Counted from the stretch's first letter, positions 12,175 through 25,498 are shown. The stretch: DNA of 64,000 nt from Chlamydoabsidia padenii (GCA_025330725.1 JAIWND010000015.1:496001-560000); one strand, 5' to 3'. The notes: a model not told the origin generated them from the sequence alone. A program made the numbers and translations.

Positions 12175-13135
12175 ATGGCAGGTCTAAGAAGTAGGTATTA
12201 TCTTTACAAAAGAACTTACATTGATCAAAAACATGACATCTAACATTATACTTGACTCTTTTGTTTGAACTTAGCGTAAGATGGTGAAACAAAGAGGGTT
12301 TGTATAAAGCAATGGATTGTAACTATATATTTTAACGACATATACAGCATTATAGCTCTTGCGTTTGTCCTTGCCATTGGATTCCTTCTTGTCATATTAT
12401 CCTGCGCACTTTACTAGTAAGTTGTATGACTATATCTTGTACTGCATTATACTAATTAATTTGGTATCATCTAGCAACTGGTGGCCTCTGCTTGTAGGTA
12501 AGTCTTGCACCAATAAATAACTCTATTACAATACTCACACTAAACTCTGTTATCTTTTTGAATATAGTTGCGACATATATAATTGCTCCTTTACCCAATG
12601 CTTTATGTGCTCGCTGTGCTGGTGAATATGACGTGATGTCTGATTATAATAGGTAACTTAAAGCTTGGGCATAGAAAAGACTTTACTAATCTCTCTCTCT
12701 CTTGTTTTTTATTTATTCTAAATCTGCTTGTGCATAACAGTGGTGTTGTAGATGCCGGTCATTTCATCACTGGCATGTTTATCGTGACAGGATTTTGTAA
12801 GTATAAAGATATTCATTAGGATACGCTACTAACCTGATACTTTCTTTTGTATAATGTATTGTAGGTTTGCCCTTTGTCCTTGCTCACGCTGAAGTGGTAA
12901 ATTCAAAAAATGAACATTCGGAAATAATCATAATAATGGATACCCTCCCCCCCCCTTTTTTTTTTGCGTAGATCACCGTTCCGGCCATGATTATGAGCAT
13001 CTGTGGTGGTGTGTTGGTTTATGGAACAAGTAAGTGAAGAATAATGCAGATCAACCCCTCCCTCTAACACACTTTTTTTTTTATTTAGTCATTGCTTATA
13101 CCCACTTCTTCTCACAACAAGACGACGATTATTGA
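12175..13135 (+). CDS. VPS55: Vps55/LEPROT family endosomal membrane protein
   Basis: Eight small exons encode 129 residues: 12175-12194, 12348-12416, 12475-12497, 12568-12652, 12741-12796, 12865-12896, 12972-13029 and 13089-13135. The start reads M-A-G-L-R-S, then I-I-A-L-A-F-V-L-A-I-G-F-L-L-V-I-L-S-C-A-L. The N-W-W-P-L segment and the late G-H-F-I-T-G-M-F-I-V-T-G-F helix follow. This is the four-helix Vps55/leptin-receptor-overlapping-transcript pattern. Family members work with Vps68 in late endosome-to-vacuole sorting. The first donor (gtatta at 12195) was chosen over gtaggt at 12191 because it gives the family's usual N-terminal length. Phases agree across all eight exons. Exons as short as 20-23 nt are notable. 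Confidence 0.88.
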
Positions 13136-13583
13136 TGACATGTTGAACTGATCGGATATCACTAGACGCCTGTGTAAATCGATCCTTGTAATGGAATTCA
13201 ATATTGTAATCCCTTTGAATACAATGCTACCTATCCCTTTTACCATTTATACATATATATTCAAAGGTTGTCAATAGGACACCTTCTCTCCCATCCCTAG
13301 TTTTATATTATTTGTGTTTACACGTGTTTTGATAAAATAAATGTATTTACTCCAATTTGGTATAGCTTGGTGATGATGGGTTGCAAGCCAGTCAGTAGTG
13401 GTGGTTACATGATGGTTTTGCATAATAATTGGTAATGATGGTCTTTATTGATTAATAATATGGCCAAAAAGAAAAAGTCAAATGCACACTTCGTGTCTTT
13501 TATTATGATCATTATTAAGACGATGGTATACTGTATGTAAAGTAACTATGTGAGGGGTTAAACTATATTAGAGGGAAGGGGGT
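13136..13583. other. Intergenic region between convergent genes
   Basis: Only AT-rich 3' flanks of VPS55 and the ankyrin/anillin gene are seen. No ORF of note. Confidence 0.4.
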
Positions 13584-16500
13584 CTAAGCTACACGAGGAG
13601 GAGGTCGCTGTATCTTGGGTAAATCATTATCGAAGCGGGTTTCATTCCATTGTTGTATCTTGATAGCCATATCAATTTCACGTAGATTCTTCGGTACCGG
13701 CTATACAATTAAACATAAAAAGAATCAGTGTCAATCATATAGGAACCCCACACACCCACTTTATATAAAAAGTACTTACCAAAGAAGGATCAGATACAGG
13801 CAAGTATAACATTTCCACCTTGAAGTTGCCCACCACCTTCAGCACGCCTTGATCCGAATCATGTTGACGAGATAACGAGGAAGAAGAAGGAAGTTTGTCC
13901 CGAGAGTGCACATACCAAGCATTGAAGCAATGGAAGCTGGCCGAATAAGATCGTCGATAACATACCCCCAGCATATCCCCCACCGCAAATCGAGTTTGGC
14001 CAATCGCACCGTCTTCGTTACTGACATATGCCGAGAGAGATCCTTTCCGTTTCCGGTTGGAGGAGAAGAGTCGAGTGAGTGGTTTCTTGAGCATGTAATC
14101 AGGTCTGACATGGAGAGACAAAGTGACGATCATGTTGGGATGACTATCAATGATGCATTCATAACCAAAGGTAATGTCTTGAGCTAGCGTTTCGTATCTT
14201 GACATGTATTCGTATCGTCCATCCCCAATGACACAACGGACATGAGCACGATCTTTAGGAAGAGGTAGAAGGATATCATGCACACCATGTACCCGGATAT
14301 AAAGTTTCCCCCGTCCACAGTTCTTGATATTGATTGGCGTTTGGATAAAAGTAGATGGTTCTTGTTGTTGCTGTCGTTGTTGTTGAAGATGATGATTCTG
14401 TTTTTGCTTGTGTTCATGGTGATTGTTTGACTTGTTGGGAGGGTTTGGTGAGAGATCCGACACCGAAATGGATCTTGTAATTTTGCGATCATTGTAGTTA
14501 GGCTGGGTTGATAGTTGAGGTGTATGTAATGTGGATCCACTGATGGCAGTCTGAGATAAAGTGATAGGTGGATCAATTTGATTTCCGGTCGAGAGTGTCG
14601 GCGAATCAAAAGCTGGAGTAGGTAGTCGTCTTGCATAAGTTGCCATTGATCGGACAGAGACACTTCCGTACGATTTGAGTGGTAGTCGTGAGCCTTCAAA
14701 GATTGTATTGTTGTCGGCACCTTGTCGTCTGCTTTCATCATCATCCAGTCCATAAGGTTTCGAGTGTTGCTGGTGGTGCTTTTCATCAGGTGCAGAGTTG
14801 CTGGCTACAAGAAGAGATGCCACTGTCGAGTCTGGATCACTATCCAATGACGTTGATGAAGATGGCGATGGTGTATCCTCCTTGGGGTGAGCTTTGTTTC
14901 CAAGACTGAATTCACGATTTAGTACCGATTCCCAAGATGTCAGTTCCTTTGTCCAATTTGTCTTTTGACTGCCACTTTGTCGCTTGGTGTTCATGTTGCT
15001 GAATGTTTCCTTTAGTACGTCGTCCTGCATTTCAGAATCCGGTATTTCTGTTTTGGTCGATAGTTCTGGCCTTGTTGTTGAATTGACACCATCCGATAAA
15101 GTATAACACTTTGCCGAGGAGATAGAAGTAGATGGTGAAGAAGATATGGGTGTCGATCCTACCGTGGGTGTGCTTTGTGGTTGATGATGATGGTGATCCA
15201 TGTTCAGCATTATTGGTGATTGTGGGCGTTCTTCCTCTTGTTGTTCCATTTTGCTTAATGAAGGTGTTGATTGGCCACTGTTGTCATTGTCATTGTCATC
15301 ATTATCATTATCATCGCTGGTGTCCCCATCTTTGTAATCTGCAAACAGGTCCCTGTCAACATTGATACTAGTTTCAGTCTTTGATATGTCAGGTGTGTTT
15401 GATTTCGATGGTGATGGTAGTGAAGTTGGGCTGTTAGGTGTAGAACGTGAGGTCGGGATGTCCATTGTCTGCCCATTCGAATCGTCAAGGTGTGTATTGT
15501 CATTTGTTGTTGTTGTTGCTACTGCTAGTGTCGATTGGTCTGAATTATCTTGTTGTGATAAAGAGGGTGAAGCCAAGTTGGACCTTTGTGACCTGGCTGG
15601 AAGAGACGGTTGACCTTGACGGAAGATACTTGAAGAGACATACGATTTGGTTTGCAAGGAGTTGATCACCTTTGAATTCCGTTTGTGTTTTCTTTCAAGA
15701 GCTTTTGCATTACGTAGAGAAGGATTGAGTGCTGCATCGTTAGTTGTCGAGTCGCCAGTCAAAGTTGCCAAGGAAGTTGAAGAATGAGGTAAATCGAGAC
15801 CACTAAAAGACTCCTGAGCAGGTTCTTCTTTCTTGACAAAAGGATTATTTTTCACCGCTGATCGTTTGGCCAAGATGGCAATATCCTTGCGCCGTCGTTC
15901 ACGCTGTTTTTCCAATTCCACCTGTTCATCCATGAGCACCTTTTGTTTTGTCCGTTCAACTTGTCCTGGTCGAAAGTAATGTTGATCTTTGTTAGGTGTT
16001 ATTAATGTCGTAGGGGTAGAAGCAGATGATGATGTTTCCCCAGTCGAGGAGGAGGAGGAGGAGGATGTGGCGGATTGTTGGAATCGATTTGCTTCATTAT
16101 TGTCAGGTTGCACATCATTCACCTTCTTTGTCAGTGTCTTGTTGTAAATACCGGTATCCAAACGTGTAACCATGATATCCGTTTGAGCAACATGAATAGG
16201 TAGACGACCTTTTGCATTGGCAACATCAGCACTGACACCTTTTTGTAGCAATAGAGTGGCCAGATCTTCGTATCCTAGAGCGCTGATTAGATGTAAGGTT
16301 GTATTGTTTCGATCACCCCAGCCCAGCCTATTATCATCATTAAATTCCTTCGAGGTGGTTTTCTACAAAGAATCAAGGTTAGTATTGTGGTGATACCAAT
16401 TTTTTTTTTGGGGGGGGGAAGGTGGGGAAGGGAGTTAAAAATTACTGCTCTTATGGAACTTACATCGAGTATATGAGATATCAAAGTTTTGGCGTCATCT

Positions 16501-16742
16501 TTATCATTGTAGTAAAATAATAACCATTGGAGGGAGTTAAGATTGTCAAGAGAGGATCCTAGATCATGGTCAAAAGCAGGTTGCAAAGAGTCAGAGACTA
16601 TGGGACGAGAGACAGGATCAACCATTTTTACCCACAACAAGTGAGGATGAGCAGTGTAGAGTTGTTTCACCTTTTCCACGTCAAATTGTTGTAAGCTATC
16701 CCACCATTCTTGTTGTAAAGAAGTTTGATCATCACAAGTCAT
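13584..16742 (-). CDS. Ankyrin-repeat protein with C-terminal anillin-homology-like domain
   Basis: Three exons on the minus strand (16742-16464, 16362-13780, 13700-13584) encode 992 residues. The N-terminal ~140 residues hold ankyrin-like repeats: N-S-L-Q-W-L-L-F-Y-Y, then N-T-T-L-H-L-I-S-A-L-G-Y-E-D-L-A-T-L-L-L, then G-R-L-P-I-H-V-A. A Ser/Thr/Asp-rich disordered middle follows (about 150-770). The C-terminal part (about 773-910) reads G-K-L-Y-I-R-V-H-G-V...L-P-L-P-K and later F-H-C-F-N-A-W. That is the pattern of the anillin homology domain of Bud4/Mid1-type cytokinesis and bud-site proteins. No PH domain follows; the protein ends about 80 residues later. A role in cortical or septal scaffolding is inferred. 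The anillin match rests on remembered patterns and needs a profile search. Confidence 0.7.
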
Positions 16743-17201
16743 CGTTCGAGTTGAATTACAGAGGCAGTTGTCGTTCCAGGGCTCGTAAAAGAAGATGAGT
16801 CAAGTAAAAAGGAGATGATGTCAAAATAAAGAGTGAAGAAGAGGAAGAAGAGAGGGGGGGAAATGGCGGGATTTTAATCTGTCCCCTCCATTTCATTTAT
16901 ACATGGAGATGATATTATGTACCCACTTAAAAGCAAGTTCAAATTCCGCATACTGGGTAATACTGAATATGATAACCATCGTCATCCTAGTTGTCATCAA
17001 GTAAATCAATGCAGTTTAACAAGTCCAGCAAAAGAATCGAAGCAATTAATACAAAAATCATTATCCCAAGTAAAGCCGAGGTTATGCGGGTGCTAAAGTA
17101 ACATTACATTAAATGCATATGTTAAAAAGCGATTAGGGATATTATAAACCAACAATAATATTTATTTTATTCAAAAGGTACTAAAATATGACTATAACTA
17201 T
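16743..17201. other. Promoter region of the ankyrin/anillin gene and 3' flank of UBC12
   Basis: No gene. A motif copy, GGCGGGATTTTAA (16865-16877), lies about 125 bp upstream of the minus-strand ATG. Confidence 0.4.
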
Positions 17202-18067
17202 TTAAACACGATCGTATACTATGTTGTTGACTGATCCACCCTTCATAGACGTTATCACATTGGATGCGAATTGGTGTCTGTTTCTTCGTAAATCTTCTGC
17301 TGCCTCTAAAATAATCCATCCAAAGTCATTAGGTACAGTATTAGCCCATTCTATCATGCGCATTATTTGTCTTACCTTTGTTTAAAGGATCATCTGGGTT
17401 GGGTTCCAAGAATAGGTACTGTAATCCGACCATCACAGAATGCAGTGACAGGACAGGTTTCCAATCTTCACGAAGAATATTCAAACATATGTTGCCTTCC
17501 AAGTCAATATTTGGGTGGTAAATCTGGATATAACAAGTTGGTATGAATGTCATTTTTAGTTCATGGATCACATATACAATTATTAGTTACCTTTTGAGTA
17601 CAGCGAACTTTTGGTGGTTCGTGTGGATAGTTGTTGTTGATGGCAAATGTAAAGAAGAAGGAACCGCCTTTATAGAAGCCTAAAACATTAAGTGAGAAAT
17701 ACATACAGTATTTGAGGGTTAAATCACACCTGAGTATGGTACCACTTTATCCTTTTGTAAAGTCTTTCTATTATATTTACCTTCATCTGGGGTGATAGTT
17801 AACTTGAAGTTGAGAATGTCAGCAGGATCAGGGAAATCCATCTTAATAGTAGAAGGAATTTCTAGTTCAGCCAAATCTAAATAAGCAAAAGTAATAAAGT
17901 GAAGTTAGGATGTTTTATATCATATATATCAATATTTGCCTTTCCTCCCTCTCTTTGATAGAGTTAAAAAAATTACCTTTTTGTACACGAATCTGAGCAG
18001 CAGTTGTCTTGGGTTTTTTCTTTTCAGCTGCAGCCTCTTTGGCTTTCATGCTCCATATTTTGTGCAT
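17202..18067 (-). CDS. UBC12: NEDD8-conjugating enzyme E2 Ubc12
   Basis: Five exons on the minus strand encode 175 residues: 18067-17977, 17876-17781, 17679-17591, 17523-17376 and 17305-17202. The UBC fold shows [16 protein letters not shown] and the Ubc12-specific run [20 protein letters not shown]. The catalytic cysteine is near residue 105. The start at 18067 (M-H-K-I-W-S-M-K) was preferred to the in-frame ATG six codons later because Ubc12 proteins carry a short hydrophobic N-terminal extension that docks on the NEDD8 E1 subunit Uba3. The enzyme transfers NEDD8/Rub1 to cullins. Divergent from the coiled-coil gene, with only 192 bp between the start codons. Confidence 0.93.
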
Positions 18068-18185
18068 GATGTGTATATGTATATATGGAATTTGGTAAAG
18101 AGAAAAGAGAAGCAGGGAGAAAAAAATAAGAAAAGATAAAAAGGGATAGATAGACCAGGTGACTGGACTTGGAATTCAAAACGTT

Positions 18186-18200
18186 GGCGGGATTATAAAA
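18186..18200 (+). promoter_or_regulatory. CGG-type element in the UBC12/coiled-coil divergent promoter
   Basis: GGCGGGATTATAAAA lies in the 192-bp gap between two divergent start codons, 60-74 bp before the plus-strand ATG. It matches the recurrent window motif only in part (ATTATAA rather than ATTTCAA). It may serve both genes. Confidence 0.35.
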
Positions 18201-18259
18201 TCATTTGGCTTCTTTTCCTTTATTTCTTGTATTTTTTCTCTCATTCTTTTGGATCGACA

Positions 18260-20355
18260 ATGTCAAGCACACAATCCTCTTCAAAGTACAACAAGGATAC
18301 TATTAGCAACCATGGAATTGTTGATTTGTCTGAAATACCATTGGAAATAACTGGTTTGATCAAACAAACCACAAGGTAAGACCATTCTTTTGGGATACCT
18401 CGATTACTTTAACACTGAAACTGACTAATCTTCATTATTTGAAAAGTACTATTGGGCAGCTTGGTTTCTTATCTCGTGAAATAGAAAAATTTGGAAAAGA
18501 ACTCGATATAGTCAAAGCCAGGTGTCCAGTAATGTCTTCTCACACTAGTAAGTAGCTTATTCGCGTCACCAAAACAATTGACAGAAACATAACAATAGAA
18601 CCCCCTCCCCTTATTAACTCGAACTCTTTTACCTTAGATAACAATATCAAAGTATTACAGGAATCTATAGATGAAAAAAAGAAACTGTAAGTTATATATA
18701 TACATATTAGCTAATTGTCATATATCCACTTAACTTCTTTTATTCATGACTAGTTTCAACCAAGAACAGAACAAGGCGACAAAATTGGTTGCACAAATAG
18801 CTAATCAATACAAAGACACATTCTCCATGGGACTGGAAGATATACGGGAACGAATTGAAGAAAGCATGGTCAAGTTTGGTAGTATACTCAGCAAAGATGC
18901 CTTGGATCAAATCAATCAACGGAGCTCAGAATTATCGACGAAATTAATCAAGATTACGAACGAACAAGATGACAAGATCAAGAAGATTACCAACAGTATG
19001 AACTCAACAATAAGGGGATATGATGAAAAACTCAATCAACTCGACAAAACCATAGCCGAATGCTCGAAAACTGCTGATCGACTAAATAATTCCAACATAC
19101 ATTTTATACAAGCCATAGCAAATAACTCGAACAAACTCAAGGCATATCAACAGAAACAAGACGAGAATCATGCAAAAATCAAAAAGGATATGGAATCACT
19201 CAGGGAACGGATCGTTAGGAATACAACTGCATTGGAAAAATTGTCGGCGGACTTGACTCGTTCTGTCAGGGACGATATGGAAACCATGTCAAGGGAAATG
19301 TACAAGCTACAACGCGATCAACACGAAAGCAAACGGTCAAGGGAAAAACTGGAATCACACTATCAAATAATCAAGCAACAAGTAACGGATATCATAAAGA
19401 ACAAGAACTCTAATGGATCGACTTCAGCATCGACATCTTCAACAACCAAAATGGAATATAACAACCTAAAACTAATGCTTGATCAGCAAGAACAAAAGTT
19501 GAATGAATTTCAGAATATGGTGACGACACTTGTCAGGAACAATAAAGCACCACTCTCAGCATCAGACAACAAAACAACAACAACAACAACAACACGCTTG
19601 GATGATTTGGAGAAACACATGACGGAGCTTCTCAGCAAAGTGGAGGTGGTGCAGAAGCAAATCGATGATAACAAGGAGGTAACAAAGAAGGAATCAACAA
19701 CTATAGTTGGAGTCAAGCGACCTCTGGAATCTGTGGATGATGTTCTACCTACTGACGGTGGTGATATCAGCAAGGATGATAAACTCAAGTCTATGGAAAT
19801 CGAACTCAAACGTATGGACAACAAGATATCAAGTTTAGCAGAATATGTTTATCAATTCCGGCCAACTATACTGGATCCTGGCTTCCCTCAGAAATTGGAA
19901 AACACCATGCACCACTTTGAATCATGTTTAAAGTAAGTAGGGGGGGGGATGAATAGGAAAACTTTTTTGATGTTTAACTTTATTTATTGTTTAATAGGAA
20001 TCATGAATTGTTTATAGCTTATCTGGTGGATCCCTTGACCACATTACAAACCATCAACAAGGCCCATCCTACCACATCATTAATGACATCGGAACAGTCT
20101 CAACAGTCTCATCCTTTAGTATCACCGACCATGCTCACCACCATCAGTCAGTTTGTTATCGATGAACTGAAAAACCAAAAAAATGCATCTCATATGGCAA
20201 AACGACATAAACCCATGGATAAAGCAACCGAAAAGGCAATGATGGTTTACACAAAGAAATATATGGATGAACTGGTGATGAATCAAGTCAAGCCCTTGCA
20301 AAAGAAGATTCAACTTTTGGAACAACAATTACAGCAAAGGGTAAATCAAAAGTGA
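18260..20355 (+). CDS. Long coiled-coil protein of unknown function
   Basis: Five exons (18260-18375, 18447-18547, 18638-18686, 18754-19932, 19998-20355) encode 600 residues with consistent phases. From about residue 40 to 400 the protein is rich in Lys/Glu/Gln/Asn/Ile with heptad-like spacing, for example S-R-E-I-E-K-F-G-K-E-L and L-D-Q-Q-E-Q-K-L-N-E-F-Q. A Thr-rich low-complexity gap lies near 19570-19595. The C-terminus again carries charged helices ending K-I-Q-L-L-E-Q-Q-L-Q-Q-R. No catalytic domain, signal peptide or membrane segment is seen. It could be a nuclear, kinetochore or cytoskeletal structural protein, but I do not recognise the family. Confidence 0.7.
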
Positions 20356-21496
20356 TTTATGGCCTTCATCCATCACATCCAGTATAGCGTAGTTAGTAGT
20401 AATAATTATAGTTTGTTTGTTTGTTTGTTTGTTTCTTGTTTCTCGGGTATATTTTGTTTACATTGCATCTCATAACATTATAATAAAATATACTCTTGCC
20501 TTTTTTTATTGTGGGTAAAGACTATGATGTTTACAGCACATCAAAATATGCAGGGGGAATATGTATGAATATTCATACCTTTACAATCGGTTGGTGTGCA
20601 CTGGTAACTTGAATTTGGATGTCGGGGTTTTACGTTTTCCCAAAGCCAAAATCTTTTAAATTCATGCAAATGATCTTTGTTGCTTTTTGAAGATGAGGGC
20701 TTGATGATCAATCCAAGTTAATATTGACCTGATTGACTCCAGGTGGACCAAAAACCATATTCGAAATCGATTGAGTAGTCTTTGGGCCCAGCCAAGAATT
20801 TTGGGTAACTTGGATTTTTCGTCGAATAAGCGGAGGATGAAATATCAGTTTATATTATGTGGGAAGTATGTGGTTTCCTTTTATTTTTCACTTATCATTG
20901 GCCGAAGCCCCGTACCCATCCCTCTCAAAGGAGGGGTGCCAGCCATATTCTCATCCAAGAATTGACTGACAAGTTGTTAAAGGGGTGGGCATCCCCAAGG
21001 AAAGCTGAAAAGAATTTAAAAAGATCTTTTATATGGTGTGAAAAAGAAAAAATCAGAGGATCAAAACCCATGCATTGTCAACTTATAACAACCTTATACA
21101 GGATATTGGCCATCATAGTTCGCATTAATGAGATGAAGCCTATAGGAAGCCACTCGGGCTAAAGTTTACCCTAATCGACGAAAAATTAAATTTATTCAAG
21201 AATTTTGTGATCGGGATTTGACTTTCAGTAAATTCATGCAGAAGTAAAATCAAATGGTTGCATCAAGACCAAGATTTGCATCTTTTAGTTTAGTCGTCCA
21301 TACTACACCAAGCATATTTATTATTATCAAAGTATCCAGGCTTTGACCCGGATTAAATATATTATCAGTTAATAGTAAAAAAAAAAAAAAAAAAAAGGAG
21401 TTTTGTGATGAGGATGAATAAAAAGTGTATAATGAGGGCTATATATATGTACAAAGTGTGTGTAAAAGGTAAAATAAATAACTAGACTATGCTATG
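20356..21496. other. Intergenic region, 1.1 kb
   Basis: No gene is recognised between the convergent coiled-coil and MMS22 genes. It holds a (GTTT)n microsatellite (about 20411-20432), a motif copy GTCGGGGTTTTACG (20621-20634) and an A-run (21380-21397). A short open stretch (20857-21162) has no homology I know and no gene structure. Confidence 0.4.
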
Positions 21497-24400
21497 TTAA
21501 TCCAGGTGCCACTTCGATTTTATGGATCCATAGATCTGGGTAACCAGACCAGCAATATCTTGTGCCCATGCCTTTTCCATTTCGACGTTTGATTGTAGGA
21601 CAATATTGCTATCCAAAACATTCAATCCACAATTATCTTCTTTACCTAGTTGAGCAGTTGCGTGTAAGATGGTCATGTTGATCAAGTAATGATAGGAGAA
21701 GGATACAAATGGATCGGCAATTTCTTGAGTATGATTGGAAATCTTGGACACCATAGTCGAGAGCAACAAAGAAGAAGATCTAGTGGAAGATCCAGTCACC
21801 ACCAAATAAGAAGGAGACAAACGAACCAAGCACCTTCTTAGCTGTTTTCGGCGTTTTTTGGAGATATTGATGTCGTCGCTGTCAACGATAATCATCTTGA
21901 CGAATTTCCGTAAACCGTTGGAGAGTATCTTTATGAATAGGATTCCACATGTGTCTGTTTGGTCCACCTGATCGTCCGGTATACTGCCATTATAGTTGGT
22001 GAAAAAAACAGGAAAGTATTGTGCTGCTGTGTCAATGAGTTGATGTCGTAACCTCTGGGGTTGGAGAGGGTCACCAGTAAACACCTGCAAAGGAAACGAT
22101 TGGGTCAAGTTGTAAAGTAGCTGAATAATCTTGTCGTCCCACATCCATCCAAATCGCATCATCAGAAGGTGAAGTCGACAAAATGTGATACGGATGGAGG
22201 TCATGGCGTAAAAATGATGTGTTTGTTGTGAGTTGCTGTTTGGTGTTTGCGATGTCGTTGATGGGGTGGTATCCGATGTTACGATGATTGATTTTTGTTG
22301 TGCAATATCATTCAGTAGTTGGTATATTAGATCGCAGAAGTGACTATTGGCGACCATTTCAGTGTTGACCTTAACAATAACAATCATGTCAGCATTTCTA
22401 TAACAAAACAAAAACAAAACAAAACAAAACAAAAAAAAAAAAAAAAGAGAGAGATTAGATATTCAGGTACAACTTCACCATGTTCGATTTCAAGCAAAAC
22501 TTACTTTTGTAATTGCTGTAGTGATATGATAGTCATAATCCATTGCCAAACCAGTGCATTCTTCTTCCAGATTGTATTGGAGTTCACAATCCCATCAAGT
22601 TTGACAGAGTTTGATATCGTCACCATTTTCATAAACTCTTGTAAGCATGGCCAAAGGAGTTCATCACCATAATTTTCAATCGCCGCCGAACGTAGTAGTA
22701 AGATCCACGCTTCAGTCACCAAAGGGTCCGACACATTGAATGTGTAAGTTTCATCAGGCACCACAGAGGCAGAAGTAGGACCCAAAGATAAGAGATACCA
22801 TAACATGCGTCGCATAGTAGTTTCCAAAGTCCAGTGAGAAGTTGAAGAAGATGACCTTTGGAGCTGAAAAGCCCAATCAACACAATAGAAGAGCACCAAA
22901 AGGAGAGGCGAGCTTGAGCGTCCAAATGTTGTTTTACCAGTATCACCTTTACCACCCTTATTCGACCATTCCATATCATCTTTCCAATTCACCATAGCAA
23001 AGACCCGGAGTATAAAGATATCCATTTCCCCAATCATAAACCAATACATTTCATCCGTCGAGTGAGATTCGTTACATTTGTTATTCTGGTAGGACAGACA
23101 TCCTGAGACAAACCGAAGAAAGTTCAAAAGAGTGTCCATGCTGTGCTTTTGATGTCCATGAGTGCTTCCATTCGAATTGTACCATGTGATCAAAAAGTGC
23201 TGAAACCCACGATAGAAGAGAGACATGACCTTTGGAGACCCCGCATAGTAATCTTCGGCGCAGAATCGTTGACCAAATACATTAGCCCAGGACAAAGGTT
23301 GGTGATGAGCAGAGAATGGCGAGAATGTTTTGTCTTCCAAATAGTTCATGTTGTTGCCACATATAGCACCAGGTCGGAGGAACGACACGCCACAGTCAAT
23401 AGTAAAAGAGTTGTATACCGATTGTCGCCATTGCTGTTGAAGTTGTTCTTCTTGTTCTTGGTGTTGTTGTTCTTTTTGATTTTGGCGCGCGATGACTTGC
23501 TCCAAGGTCTGACGAGTTGGTGACATTTTAGTTGTGCGATTCATGCCATTTCTTCGATTTGAGCTGGCGGTGTCTGTCACAATAGGATCAAATCGAGAAT
23601 GTGCTGGAGATGATAGTATGTTGGTTGAAGAAGTTGTTGTGTCGTATATTTCATCATCAATATCCCAAATGTCAATTGTATTGTCTATTGATCGGATTGG
23701 TGATGTGTCCATACTATTGCTGTCGTTTGTTCCATCATGTTGGTCGTTAGTCACACCGAGTTTGCGTATAGAAGAGGCGCGTGGTTGTCGATGCACATCT
23801 TGTTCCTCTTGATCCAATTGCTGATGGAATACCTTGACAAAGGACCGCGGAAGCACCCCCTTCAATGTCCGCTTGTATTTTCGTACTTCTTGGAGAGTAG
23901 TATTTCGCCGCCGTTCTTCATGTCCACCGCTTTCGTCCACAATAAATCCGGTATCGTCACTGTCGCCACCATGTCCTTGATTTTGTCGCTTTTGTCGTTT
24001 GAGTAAAGGCGATACTTGTTTCACTGTCATTGGCGATAAAGTTGATTCTACTGTAGTGCCACCATGGGTGTAAGAGTCATCGTCCATAACTTCTGTGTCT
24101 GTACCAAGAGTGTCATCGTTACTGTCGAATTCGCCGAGTGATGGCAAGTCAAAGATATCTTTGACTGCATGACGACCTGAAGGTGAAGGATTACTTGAAT
24201 TTAAGTGACGCGCGCCTTTGTCGAATTCGTCGAGTGATGGCATGTCAAAAATATTCTTGGCCGCATGAGGACCTGGGGGTGAGGCTGTGTTTGAAGGGAA
24301 ATGAGTTGCGCCCTTGCCGTTCCCCCCACTGATACCACTATTTCCGGTGCTGGTGCTGATCGTGTCGCAGGTTCGATGCTGATAAGGTCGTTTTTTCTTT

Positions 24401-25498
24401 TTTGGTCGCTTGTAAGTGATGAGCTGGGCTGATGTCTGCTTTTTGTGATATGTCTTCAGTGGCAGTGGACTATAGGATGGAAGAGCAAAGATATCATCGA
24501 CGCCATCATTGTTGTTGTTTATTTGATCTGATGATGTATCTGGTGTTGTGGTGATACTACTTATACTATCCATCGCCATCGCCATGTCATCATCATCATC
24601 ATTGTCGTCGTCTTCGTCAATTATCTTGAATCGCCGCCGCTTGTTCCTGAATAGTTGTTCGCCATGGTCGCTACCGTCAGTATCACAATCACCCTTGTCA
24701 TTACCACCATTGCCACTGGATTTAATGTTACCAATTTGAGAGCTTTCCGAGAGTTGTGAGTCATTGTCGCAAATGCCCAGGTCATCGAGATCAAGACCAT
24801 CAATAAAGTCATTAAAGACATCGTAATCGTCGTCACTGTCGGAAGGCACCTGATCCAAGTAAGATTGATCACCCAGAATAAAAGAATCTTGTGTTGACAG
24901 TGGGGTGGATGTTGCTGGTAATAAGGATGCCCGGGTGGCTTTTGTTGCAGAAGGCCCTGATAGTCTCTTTCCCCCCAAAAGAGACTGATGTTTCATACGA
25001 TCCACAGTATAAGGTCGAAGTTGTATATCACGTCGTTGGCGAAAAGTTCTGGAGGATGCTACCACTGGACTGATAGTTGTATTTGTAGTAGTAGTGGTAA
25101 TGGCAGGTATTTCAGCATTATCACAAGGTATTGTTTCACCGATTGAGGGTATATGTTGAATTTCTGTAGTTTCTTGATCAGTGTTTACAGCATACAAGTC
25201 GACTACGATTTGAAAATTTAAAAAAGTTGTTAGTTCAGATTTCGGGTCTTCTTCAATCAATCACAAGAGGGTTATAATTATTACCTTTACTATTCACTAT
25301 TTCAACAGGTTGTTTGGACACGCAACCATCAACTGTTTGATCCCGCCTAGGTGAGGAAGTACAAGAGAGTTGCCATTGCTGAGACAGTTCTTCCAACGAC
25401 AAGGAGGCAAAGTAGTGGACTCTATCGAGATCGAGCGCGGTTGAATTTGTTAATTGTATCCCTTTGTCGCTGTCTTCAAAAGTTGATCCAAGAGACAT
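21497..25498 (-). CDS. Mus7/MMS22-family DNA repair protein
   Basis: Three exons on the minus strand (25498-25285, 25202-22505, 22397-21497) encode about 1270 residues. Near residue 120 the motif F-R-Q-R-R-D-I-Q-L-R-P-Y-T-V-D-R is the short conserved N-terminal signature of the Mus7/MMS22 family. The middle is acidic and disordered. The C-terminal ~650 residues start with F-T-I-D-C-G-V-S-F-L-R-P-G and are helical, as expected of Mms22. Family members act with a Rtt107/Rtt101-Mms1 cullin module to recover stalled or damaged replication forks. The second intron contains a poly-T/TTTTG run, and its splice (AA / AAATGC) keeps the frame. The remote family call rests on the N-terminal motif, the size and the layout. 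Confidence 0.75.

Noticed and set aside
12191..12361. Alternative VPS55 first intron (donor gtaggt at 12191, acceptor after 12354)
   Set aside because: It keeps the frame but shortens the conserved N-terminus by four residues compared with LEPROT/Vps55.
14679..15665. Plus-strand Cys/Val-rich frames
   Set aside because: They are antisense shadows of the Ser/Thr/Asp-rich linker of the ankyrin/anillin gene.
20857..21162. 101-codon plus-strand frame in the 20-21 kb gap
   Set aside because: No recognisable motif, no splice context, and composition like the surrounding intergenic DNA.
22700..25100. Several plus-strand frames of 60-126 codons
   Set aside because: They lie antisense to the MMS22-like exon, which has family motifs and consistent splicing.
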